Origin: Dolomedes plantarius | Lineage: Eukaryota > Arthropoda > Arachnida > Araneae > Dolomedidae | Reading direction: 5' to 3' | Assembly: GCA_907164885.2 (NCBI GenBank) | Contig: OU015490.1 | Span: 95,727,386 to 95,791,385 of the forward strand | DNA length: 64,000 nucleotides | Shown here: piece by piece, positions 42,284 through 52,378 of the stretch | How the letters are laid out: every line of letters starts with the position of its first letter | Numbering within the stretch: the first letter of the stretch is position 1 | The notes under the pieces: model-generated | The model's database searches: none | The model's input: only the letters and a program-made list of their open reading frames with translations | What the model was told of the DNA's origin: nothing | Program-made: the position numbers and the translations under genes

Positions 42284-42668
42284 GCCATTAATAATAAATT
42301 AGAATTTTGGAGTGGAAAAAGTGGGTTTTTGCGGAGACAGCCAAAATACGACAATTTTCAAATAGCGCTTGAGCTCAAACGGTCCGTCGGAGAAAAAACC
42401 TAAATAGTGAAATTTGTAGAAAATTTTATGTACTTTCATTTTGAATAATGAGGCTACATACGAAAAGTTGATAGTTTCCGAGTTATAAGCAAAAAACCGC
42501 CAAAAAAGAAAATTTTTACCTTTTTTTTGCATTTTCTTCAATGTTGCGTCACGAAATTTTGTTAGCAAACCTCAGATTCGGATTCAGTAACCCCCAAAAC
42601 ATATAAAATGGAAGAAATCATAACTACCCCAAAATTTTCCTCTTAAAAACACAATTTGACTGGACTAG
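42284..42668. repeat. Right ~385-bp terminal inverted repeat
   Basis: Reverse complement of 39908-40303, ending TTGACTGGACTAG. Separated from the gene's stop by about 230 bp, including a TATAATAAAATG polyadenylation-like signal. Confidence 0.9.
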
Positions 42669-43329
42669 ACAGGGGAAAGCTAAAATCGTTTGCTTAATTC
42701 TCTCTCACGCATTTATCTTGTAGAATTCATAGGTACGTTTCCCCAAATATATTCTTTGAATTCTAATACTCATACAACTGAGTGCTACGTAAGTACATCA
42801 AATTTGTAAGTATGCTTTTTAAAAATTTTTAATACATATAGCTATCAAATAATACTGTAAAATATAAAATATTTTCACCAGATCTCTTAGCTATTTCCTT
42901 ATTTTAATGTTATATCATGGCTTTTAAAACAGTTATTTTTGTCTCCGAGTTGAGTGCTTCAAAACGGCTAACTAAATTTCTATCTTTATTAGTTTATATT
43001 TAATTTTAAATATACTACAGAAATGCTGTTCGGTTTGTCACTTCATTTGCACTTAAAAGCGAAATTCAAGATACAAGATTGTACTATTGCAATTATAAAC
43101 TTTCTTTTCGGTCGTTTATAAAATAAAAAATAAAAAATATCTGATGTGTACAGGATTTAAAATTAAATCGCACTAACAACTTTAAACTTGAGTATATCTT
43201 AAAAGTCTAGGAATAATCATTAATTTATTGCCAATATTCCATGCTTATATAACGAAACTTTGAAGCATTCTTTTCTAATGTTCGCCTCTGCTTACGAAAA
43301 AGTATGTGCGACATGAAACTAAACTTTTG
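42669..43329. other. AT-rich intergenic sequence
   Basis: Nothing recognised. Confidence 0.4.
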
Positions 43330-44245
43330 TAATTATTTTAATTATTATACTATTTTAACTTTAAAAAAAATACTATTTTCTTATTTCAGAATTTTTAAAC
43401 AGCAATAATTCGGTTCCATGCACATTTTATAAGTGTATATTATTTTATTTTGTAAAATCTTAAATTTTGTCTGTGTTCTGAAAATCATTGCTGTGGTTTT
43501 TCAAACCAGGTTTCCTGGAAGAAAGGAATGTGCTCCACACATGCAATTAAGTATGACATGTAGCATTACGAATAGTACAGAAGGTCACTTGCACAGGATG
43601 GGAGAATTACCTGCCACCCCCACGGTCATTAAGGGGACACGGTTCCTCCATAGCAATGACCCAGTAACCGTCTTTTGACCAATCAGAGTCTTCAGGGTAT
43701 TACCTTTCTAGAAAGTCTTTCTGACCTCTGCGATTTTGGTGCTGAGAAGTTTTAACGGTTTTTTTAATCAGTTGAAGAAAAATCTGATACAGTAATCTAG
43801 CTCGAGGTTGTCCTCTCTTCGACCCTCGACGAAATTTTTTAGGCCGAGGTATCCCGAGTCTCTGGTCTGCTTTTGGGCCAAGTATAAAAATGAAAGATGA
43901 TCATCAGTCTATAATAAGGGTGGTGGTAAGTAAAAATAATTTGTAATATATTTAATCAGGAGAGAGCACAGGATAATCAATATATATATATATATGTAGC
44001 TAGGTCTTATTATTTATTCAAATATTTTTTTAATATTTTTAAATAATTATTATGTTGTTTCTGTTAAAATTGTAACTAACGATTAAATTAATTTTATATA
44101 ATAAGAAGAGAAATTAAATGCTAATATTATCTATTAAATTAGAGTTTATTTTTTTAGTTACCTCAGACTTGTGTCAAAATGTGTTTTCTCCAGTTAACAA
44201 TTTTTGAAGTGCCACTATACAGATTCTCTATTTTATTACCTGTTT
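43330..44245 (+). repeat. 0.9-kb dispersed duplicate, copy 2 (promoter-like)
   Basis: Same order of landmarks as 34730-35610, including a CCAAT motif (TTTTGACCAATCAG, about 43674), CTGACCTCTGCG, GAAGTTTTAACGG and ATCATCAGTCTATAATAAGG followed by GTGGTGGTAAGT (about 43902-43930). The ATG of copy 1 is GTG here. Confidence 0.6.
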
Positions 44246-45695
44246 AATTCCACAATATGTAAAGTTACCCTATAAAAATCTTTAAATATTTAATTTCTTC
44301 TAAGTAAAAATACAATATAATTTATAAAATTCTTGTAAAATTTTATTGATTTTATGCTTAAACAAATTAACTATTAGCTAAGTTCTGGCAACCATTTTAC
44401 ACTTAACTAAGATCTTAAAAGTTAAGTGTACCATTATCCATAAAACGAAGGAAAATAAAATAAGAAAAATTACTGATAATCAGAAAAAAAATAAACACTT
44501 TATATCAACATGTAATCGGCCCGCTTCGGAGCTCGTAAATGACTTTCAGCGAAAGGACTTTATGTTGTTTTCCAGCCCTAAATTTCTTCCTTATCAGCAG
44601 ATTGTGTGGCTGGTGATGTTGTGCAGAACCCCGATTGCCTCCTCTATAATTGCACAAGTCTCACGGAAGTCAACGAAAGGAAAATTAATGGGTTTCTAGA
44701 TCGCCCTTTAAATGTGTGGAGATGCTTCGGTGTAGGGGTGAATTCTTCCCCCCCCCACACTCTGGGAAAGAGGACAGGATTAACCCTACACTATTAGCGT
44801 ATTTAAAAATTGCAGGCATGGTCGCGTGGCGTCATATAGTCGCCACTCTGTCTTATTTCGGTTTTACTTATTCTAACTGCAAAAACAAATATTTATTAAA
44901 ACGGTAAATTAAAGACATTAAGGGTGTAAATGAAAACCAATCAAATTTTTTAAAATGCAATTTTATATGCACTTTTCACAACAAAATAAATTGAAGCAAA
45001 TGAAAAAAATGTATTTCTATAAGCAATTTTTACAAATAAGAACCAATCAAATGGAAAAAAAATATATTTTTATAGGCAATTTTTACAGCAGGATAAATAA
45101 AATCAAATAAAAGAAAAAAAAAAGTATTTCCATTAGCAATTTTTACGAATTTGGTGAAACGCCAATCAAGAGTTTTGATATATATCCGTTTACTTTAAAA
45201 CAATGATACACGTGCAGGAGTTTTGTTTGTTATTTATGACTCATACATGAACAATTCAAAGGTACTGACATCTGCTGGACAAACGGAATAATCCATCAAT
45301 ACACAAAATGTAAACAAAGTACTGTTGGCGTCTGTCAGTTGCCGTGGGACAGTCCAGGGTTAAGGGTTAGAGACAAAATTCTTCCCATGGAATTTAGTAT
45401 GCACTTCATCTGCTAATAGTTGACAAATGAAGGCCTACTGAGTGAAATTACCTATTTTCTAGCTACTGATTTTAAATTTCTATGGTTGCAACACATTGTA
45501 ATTTTTCTTGATATAAGTAAAAGAGTTTTTCAATTTAATAAAATTATATATATATATCTTCAAAACAGTAGTTGTATAACCAGAGTTCTAATTTGGGTTA
45601 ATAGAAATAAAACTGAAATGTGTAAATTAATAACTGAATAATGCAGCAGGGCATCTATCTCTGTTTGGGGATTATTTTCATTTATATGATTTAAG
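44246..45695. other. Intergenic sequence with a short imperfect tandem repeat
   Basis: At about 44985-45160 a ~60-bp unit (AATCAAATGAAAAAAA...TAGGCAATTTTTACA) occurs three times with divergence. A 63-codon frame at 44606-44797 has no clear homology. Confidence 0.4.
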
Positions 45696-45703
45696 GCTGC
45701 TGT

Positions 45704-46010
45704 GTACTAACCGTATTGGATTCGCTCACCCCAATGTTAACCAACGGTGAAAATATGTGAAATAATTGTCGATTTTTTTAAAATTATACTCCGTAATAGA
45801 GATATAATTTTGACACATTCGGTATATTTTTAATTTTTTCCTTTTAAATGCAAATAATATTTTTAAATTTAAATTATTTGGGGAAGAAATCGGATATAGT
45901 GTGTTTTAAATGCTCATCAATTCCTTTGGTGGACGAAACTTATAAAATGAATCCTGTTACAAGGTGCAGAAATGCTCATGCTATCTGAAAATATGAATTT
46001 TATGTGATTA
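45704..46010. repeat. Dispersed repeat, copy 1 (transposon end)
   Basis: The end sequence GTACTAACCGTATTGGATTC matches 57633 in the same direction, while the following interior (45890-46003) matches 57725-57885 in reverse. This is what two opposite-orientation copies of an element with terminal inverted repeats would give. Confidence 0.55.
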
Positions 46011-46545
46011 TCAGCATTTATTTAATTGTAATTTTTTTTCTAAAGCGGAGGCACTTTGTCGTGAGACACTCGCCTTTTTTGATATTCACCGCAATTTACT
46101 GGCTACTTTATCATGAGAGCACCATATAGGTGAGCCATCATTGCTTCATATGAGGGGGACGACACCGAACCTGGAACGTAAGTCCATTTCACTTTTCCAT
46201 TGAAAACGTTATATCGCCAATTTATATCTCTCTCTCCATCTACAGGGAAGATCTGTATAATATGTACCCCATAAGCAAGAATTTTCATAAAACTTAAATT
46301 ATTAAAAAAAGGTTTTAATTTATTGGCTGCTCATTACAATTGTATAGCTGCATGGTTCAAACTTGATAAAGCACTCTGGTAACTATCAATAATTGCAGGA
46401 AATATTTTTTTATTTCCGTGTCAGTGGTCCTTATTACACATACGCTCGTGCCATATGGACCGAGTAGTCTATCTTACAAGAGAATAAATGGTATGATATA
46501 GAATGAAAGACGGATGTACAAAGCTGTGCTTTTAGTAAATTTATT

Positions 46546-47280
46546 TCAAGTACAGCAATCATCACAATAATAGTGTATCTGGTTGGTTATGTTGGAGCAA
46601 TCTTCATGCACCCATGAGCAGCATTTCCCGCATCTGATTCAGTTTTCCTCCGTACTCTCCCCGCAGAATGCGAAGAAAGTAAACGGTTCGGTAACTTGAT
46701 TCGCAGCTGTCTCTTGGACGGAGGTTCCTGGGGATGTCCCTACTAATACCCTTGAAGCTTCCGGGCGCTTTCGCTCTGTCGTCTTCTTCTGTGCAAGCGT
46801 CTCTTTTTTAGCCTTCTTTGTCATTCTTTCCTCTTTCCGATGCTGTTGGATGTCCAGCTTTAGTCGCTTCTTTTATTGTTTTTCTGCAACGGCATTCATG
46901 AAACGGGATAAAGTCAGAACAGTGGCCTCTGAAGTGCTTCCCTTTCTCTTTCTTAGGCTTTTTTGTACGCAATGAAGAAGGGGACTGATGTCTTCCACTG
47001 AGAATCTTTTATGACTAACGGGAACCGGGAGGATCTCTTGGACTACATCTTCTGAAGTTGGCTCTTCGGAAACAGGCTTGTTCTGCTGGACAGTAACATC
47101 CGGTGTTGGGTGGATGGGAGCTACATTTTCTGGCAAGGGGTCATTGGTATCGACTTCTGATGTGACTCGCGGTGGGACTGTATCAGAAACTTTGGATGGA
47201 GCGAAGTCGAAATTGTGAAATAACATGGCGATTGTCAGGACAAATCCCACCTGCAAGGAAACCATTGGCAGCGGTTTCAA
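46546..47280 (-). pseudogene. C-terminal part of a pogo/jerky-type DDE_1 transposase with Cys/His finger
   Basis: One minus-strand frame from 47280 to a stop at 46546, interrupted by stops at 46873-46875 and 46639-46641 but without frame change. It begins GFVLTIAMLF...FDFAPSKVSD, which corresponds to the GFxKTGIxPFNxxxFxxxDFxPS region after the catalytic core in pogo/jerky transposases. A Pro/Glu/Ser-rich linker, a basic segment (SLRKRKGSTSEATVLT) and a Lys/Glu-rich stretch (KKAKKETLAQKKTTERKR) follow. The end holds a PHD-like finger: FCGESTEEN, stop, IRCGKCCSWVHEDCSN, YYCDDC. The internal stop replaces the Trp usual at that place. The catalytic core is absent upstream. Confidence 0.72.
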
Positions 47281-47719
47281 GAGATGTTATCGATCCAACG
47301 TGTTTACTACGTGTAATAAGGACCAGTGGTTGCACAACAGCGCATGGTTCATATTACCTGCATGGACGGAGCAACGTTGTTTCCAATCACATATCGCTAT
47401 GCAAAATGGCGCGCATAAAACACATGTATGGATTGTTAAGAAAATAAGTACATTTGCTACTATTAACGTAAAAATTATATTAAAATTACCTAACCACAGA
47501 AAGTAATACTTTCATTTTAACATACCTGTTACATCAATGATCATATAAACCAAAAACACAATTTCATAATCGTCCAAATGAAGGCACACATGTACAAGTC
47601 ACCCCCTGCTTTGGATAACAATAATATTCACTAAAGGGAATGGGATGGTTCTGCTATCTAGCGGTGAACAGATAAATATCCACATGGTCCATATTTTATG
47701 ATGGTCCAAAATACACGGA

Positions 47720-48457
47720 TCTCCCCTATATATAAAACAGTTCCTTATCTGACTGATTGAATGACTGACTGACTGACTGACAGATAACGCGGAAACCAAA
47801 CCGCTGGACCTAAAGGGCTGAAATTTTTCATGGCGATTCTTCTTATAGTGTAGGGGTGCACAAAAAAGATTTTTAAAAAATTCTTCTTAGATTTTTTAAA
47901 CTAAATTTTGAGCTGTTTTTATAACACTCATTAAAGTTTGCATTTAAAATAGTAAATTGCGGGTTATAAAATTCATATCACGAGAACGATCATAAAAATT
48001 CCTTTAAAATGAAATCGTTTTCGAATCTTTACCTCCATTTTCTAATTTCTGGTGAATTTTTAAAAATTAATTTTTAGAATTGAATTTATTAAATGCTGAT
48101 CACTTGGTTTCTCTTCTTTTTGTCATACATTAAAATAATTTATCGTCACGTGCATAATAACGAAATAAATTGACAAAAAATATTAAAATACAGTAAAAGA
48201 TATAGTTTAACCACTAGAATAATTGAGATCGAAGTTTTAAGAATTTAATTCAAAGTAGTACGTTTTATGGATATTAAGCATACAAATTAATTGCATATAT
48301 TGACCACTGTATTTAATTTGAATATTTTCTTCTATATTATTTCGTCTATAAAAATATCCGTTACGATTATTTTATAAATTTTTGTTGGTATTATTTACAT
48401 ACATTGAACGTTGTAAATTTAATTGAACTCCGTAGCGAAGAACGGGTATTCAGCTAG
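47720..48457 (+). mobile_element. Non-autonomous Helitron (family A), complete ends
   Basis: Starts A|TCTCCCCTATATATAAAACA and ends CCGTAGCGAAGAACGG (short hairpin), GTATTCAGCTAG|T. These fit Helitron rules: 5' TC, 3' hairpin and CTAG, insertion between A and T. 738 bp. The 5' ~450 bp match 26004 onward, including the CTGA tandem and AAACCGCTGGACCTAAAGGG. No protein coding. Confidence 0.82.
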
Positions 48458-48458
48458 T

Positions 48459-48534
<76 letters not shown>

Positions 48535-48536
48535 GT
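48459..48536. repeat. (AC)n(AT)n compound microsatellite
   Basis: Fills the space between two facing Helitron 3' ends (CTAG at 48454-48457 on plus, CTAG at 48538-48541 for the minus-strand unit). Confidence 0.92.
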
Positions 48537-48537
48537 A

Positions 48538-49757
48538 CTAGCTGATTGGCAACCCGATGTGTTGCTTTTTCGATATAAAATGAAATGGTTTTTATTTCTT
48601 AGAGATTAAAAACTGTTTAATCAGTTTAAAAAATATATTATAATTTTTAAAAAACGAAATAATTATTAAAATTTTCTTTTTCAAATTTTTGTTTTTAGCT
48701 TTTGAAATAATTCTTTCAAATTTCTGATTTCAAGTTTTGCTTTTTGAACAAAAATAAGTTCACTCAATTAGAAAAAATTCTAAAGGTTTTAACTTCTCAT
48801 TTCCTAAAACTAAAATTATTTCTGGTACTTTAAAATTATTTCTGGATTTAAATAATTAAACGACACATTCTGAGACTCGTTCTCAAATTATAATATTTTT
48901 CCTTTTGGCAACATGAACGAATGTAAATATTAAATCTCATGGGGGAAAAAGTGCTTAAAAAATAGAAAGAACAGTTCTAATGAATTGAAAATTGGTGGCG
49001 GAAGAATCCTCATCGGTTGCTCATTAATTAGAAGCACATTTCACGAACTTGCTGGAATTATTAGTGAGTAAAATAATAAGTCGAAAAATTACGAACTCGG
49101 CATTCAAGTTACATTACAATACTATGGCGATCAGCGGGGGAAATTTCAAAAGTGAGTTTTGTAAGTACGCTTTTTTAGACTGATAACATGTTTTTATTAA
49201 ATGTATTTGGTATATTTTGGAAGCTGAACATCTAGAAAAGGCCGATAAATCGTAAAATTGACATTAATAGGTGCAGAAAACCGAAATATTTGTTCATCAA
49301 AATCGTCGATTTCGTGAAATTTGGAAAACTGCTTTGGGAAAAAAGCTTCGTTTGCAGTGAAAAACATTTTTAACTTTATAAAAATGTGTATGTCCTTAAA
49401 GATGAAGAGTTTTAAAACACATGGAAATAAAAAAAATTGTCGATTGTTGGACGGAAAATTTGAATTTTACATGCATGAAAATAGTGGAAACTTGCGAAAC
49501 GGAAAGGAGCTGGCCCACCTGGAATGTCAGCTGTTTATATTGTCCGCTTCTTTTGAGGTAGGGGTTTTTTAATTTAATAATTAAAAAAATTAAAAGTTTT
49601 GAAAGTTGAGGATGGCATCAGTGCACGGATCTTTTCGTTCGCTTCCATCGGTACTAGTCGCGATAACCTGCTATGCTTGGATCGCGAGATTAACCCGTCC
49701 CCGTGTCTGTTCACTAGCAAACATACGTTTGTTTATCTTTAGCTGTTAATAGTATGA
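48538..49757 (-). mobile_element. Helitron-like unit B, copy 1 of head-to-tail dimer
   Basis: On the minus strand it begins TCATACTATTAACAGC (49757) and ends GCAACACATCGGGTTGC (hairpin GCAAC/GTTGC), CAATCAGCTAG (48538), then T. 1,220 bp. Directly adjoins copy 2 without a spacer. It contains an open frame of 83 codons with no homology. Confidence 0.75.
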
Positions 49758-50958
49758 CTAGCTGAGTGATAACCCGATGTGTTGCTTTTTCGATTTAAAA
49801 TGAAATGGTTTTATTTCTTAAAGATTAAAAACTGTTTAATGACTTTTAAAAAATATCAGAATTTTTTAAAAATGAAATAATTATTTAAAATTCTCTTTTT
49901 CAAATTTTGGTTTTTGGCTTTTGAAATAATTCTTTCAAATTTCTGTTTTCAAATTTTGCTTTTTAAACAAAAAAAAATCAGTCAATTAGAATATATTCAA
50001 AAGGTTTTAACATCTCATTTCCTAAAACTAAAATTATTTCTGATACTTTAAAATTATTTCTGGATTTCAATTATTCTAAGACTCGTTCTCAACTAATAAT
50101 TTTTCATTTTGGCAACATGGCCAAATGTAAACATTAAATCTCATAGGAGAAAAAGTGCTTAAAAAATAGAAAGACAGTTCTCGGGAATTCAAAATTGGTG
50201 GCGGAACAATCCTCATCAGTTGCTCATTAATTAGAAACAAATTTCATGAACTTGGTGGAATTATTAGTGAGTAAAATATTAAGTCGAAAAATTACGAACT
50301 CGGCATTCAGTTACATTAAGATACTATGGCGATTAGCGCGGGAAATTTCAAAAGTGAGTTTAGCAAGTACGTTTTTTTAGAATGAAATCATTTTTTTTAT
50401 TAAATGTATTTGGTAAATTTTAGAAGCTGGACATCTAGCAAATGCCTATAAATCGTAAAATTGACATTAATAGATGCAGAAAACCGAAATATTTGTCAAT
50501 GAAAATTGTCGATTTTGTGAAATTCGGAAAACTGCTTTGGGGAAAAAGCTTCGTTTGCAATGAAAAACATTTTTAACTGTATAAAAATGTGTATATCCTT
50601 AAAGATGAATTGTTGTAGAACACATGGATATAAAAAATGCGTCGATTGGTGGACGGAAAAGTTGACTTTTGCATGCATGACAATAGTGGAAATTTGCGAA
50701 ATGGAAAGGAGATGGCCCACCTGGAATGTCAGCTGTTTCTATTGTCCGCTTCTTTTGAGTTCGGTGGTTTTAATTTAATAATTAAAAAAGTTTAAATTTT
50801 GAAAGTTCAGGATGGCATCAGTGCACGCGTCTCGTCCGCCCGCGTCCATCGGTACCAGTCGCGATATCCTGCTATGTTCGTTTGGCAAGATTAGCTCATC
50901 CCCGTGTCTGCTCACTAATAAACATACGTTTGTTTACCTTGAGCTTTTAATAGTAAGA
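49758..50958 (-). mobile_element. Helitron-like unit B, copy 2 of head-to-tail dimer
   Basis: Begins A|TCTTACTATTAAAAGC on the minus strand (50958) and ends TCACTCAGCTAG at 49758. About 1,201 bp, roughly 85-90 percent similar to copy 1 by eye. Its 3' CTAG is followed at once by the TC of copy 1. The divergence means the dimer is old or was formed from two different copies. Confidence 0.75.
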
Positions 50959-51133
50959 TATTGACCATTGTATTTAATTTGAATATTTTTTCTATATTAT
51001 TTTGTCTATAGAAATGTCCGTTACGTTTTTTTTATAAACATATTGTTTTGTTTTATTTTGGCATTAATTGCATACATTGACCGTTGTATTTAATTTGAAT
51101 GTACTCCGTAGCAAAAGGTGGGTATTCAGCTAG
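50959..51133 (+). mobile_element. Helitron family A 3'-terminal fragment
   Basis: TATTGACCATTGTATTTAAT onward matches 48296-48457 and ends CTCCGTAGCAAAAGGTGGGT, ATTCAGCTAG|T. It starts exactly where unit B copy 2 ends, so the dimer may have inserted into a family A element. Confidence 0.7.
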
Positions 51134-51700
51134 TATTTCAATAAGAATGTTCAAGATTGTTAGCTTCACGGGTACTATCCCTAAGTCTTAGAAAGAACTC
51201 TCTGTGACCGAAGTCACAGCGCTATGCAGCTGTCCCAAAATGTTTGGAATATTTCGATATCATTTTATATATAACCAAATGACTATGCATATCAGAAAAA
51301 AAACTTCATGAAAGGAACTGAGGAGTAATATAGAAATAAACGACACAATTTAACGCACACTCGATTTGTCCTTAACGCGGCATGACGCGCTCCTCCTAGG
51401 CAAACAATATGACGCGCGCCTCCTAGGCAAACAATATGACGCGCGGGGTTCATACAATGACCTCAAACTGAAAAGCGATTTAAATATCCTAATTTTATCA
51501 GAACCAGATATGGCTTTTCATTTTGTTAGCCATTTAAATTATACTGCCAATTAATCAAAGTTTTATTCAATTTTTTTTTCAGTTACGAACTAGTAAAATA
51601 ATTTCATTTTCTTCTTCTTAAAGTTAGCAGACAAATCTTCTAAAAAGAAAAACTCTATAAGAATAATTAAAAGAGATAACAATAATGATACACTATTAAC
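51134..51700. other. Intergenic with a 27-bp duplication
   Basis: CTCCTAGGCAAACAATATGACGCGC occurs twice in tandem (about 51389-51438; 27-bp period). A 62-codon frame across it has no homology. Confidence 0.5.
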
Positions 51701-51707
51701 ATAATAT

Positions 51708-52220
51708 TTAATTACATTTAAAAGAAATACAAAATAATATACCAATAATATCAAATCCATCTTTTTCTGTTTGAATACATACTTTGCATACGCAAAATAG
51801 GTGTCCCTTGCAAACAAAAGTTTTACATATTTGGCAGGGGCCAGTTGTTTTTATATCCCGATATCTATGACAAAACTTACACCTTCCTTTTGAAACTGTT
51901 TTTGTTTCAATTTTTGGTGGTTCATCACCTGGAAGGTAGTTTTTTTCAATTTCCATTCGTAATCCATGGGATAAACTTGGAGTATCCAACCGTTTCTTTG
52001 CGTAAATTTGTCTTTCTTCCACTTCACACCATCTTTCGCTAAAAAACATTCAAAGATATTTGATTCTCCTCCACTATCAGAATCCCCATCTTCTTCTGAT
52101 TCTGTATCGTGTTCGCTAAAACTTTGGTGATCAGAAAAGTTATCGTCAAGAGTTTCAATTACATTGTCATCATGGCCCAGATCTGAATTTTCATCACTAT
52201 AAACTTCATCAAAAATTTTC

Positions 52221-52234
<14 letters not shown>
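51708..52234 (-). pseudogene. Internally deleted piggyBac-like transposase (N-terminus joined to Cys-rich C-terminus)
   Basis: Start at the ATG at 52234: [18 protein letters not shown], an acidic N-terminus ending near [14 protein letters not shown] (about 52025). In the next frame the C-terminus follows at once: [17 protein letters not shown], then a Cys/His-rich finger, [19 protein letters not shown] and CKGHLFCVCKVC, as at the end of piggyBac transposases where it binds the element's ends. The whole catalytic core (several hundred residues) is missing, so it cannot transpose itself. There is one frame change at the joint. A (TA)n run begins directly upstream of the ATG. Confidence 0.78.

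Positions 52235-52378
<144 letters not shown>

Larger units (their letters stand above)
39908..42668 (+). mobile_element. 2.76-kb element with ~390-bp inverted repeats carrying a PIN-CXC gene
   Basis: Left repeat 39908-40303 (starts CTAGTCCAGTCAA) and right repeat 42284-42668 (its reverse complement) match across their full length with scattered differences, for example TAACTCGGAAACTATCAACT versus TAACTCGGAAACTGTCAACT. The interior holds one broken gene with an intron and a polyadenylation-like signal. No DDE transposase, Rep or integrase is present. No target duplication was recognised. The size of the repeats and the single gene suggest a mobile element of unknown superfamily, or a non-autonomous one. 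Confidence 0.75.

Noticed and set aside
42299..42568. 89-codon minus-strand frame similar to a plus-strand frame near 40.0-40.2 kb
   Set aside because: Both are readings of the ~390-bp inverted repeats and carry no recognisable protein.
44606..44797. GDVVQNPDC, resembling a 2A-like or LINE GDVxxNPGP motif
   Set aside because: The critical NPGP is not present and no retroelement coding follows.
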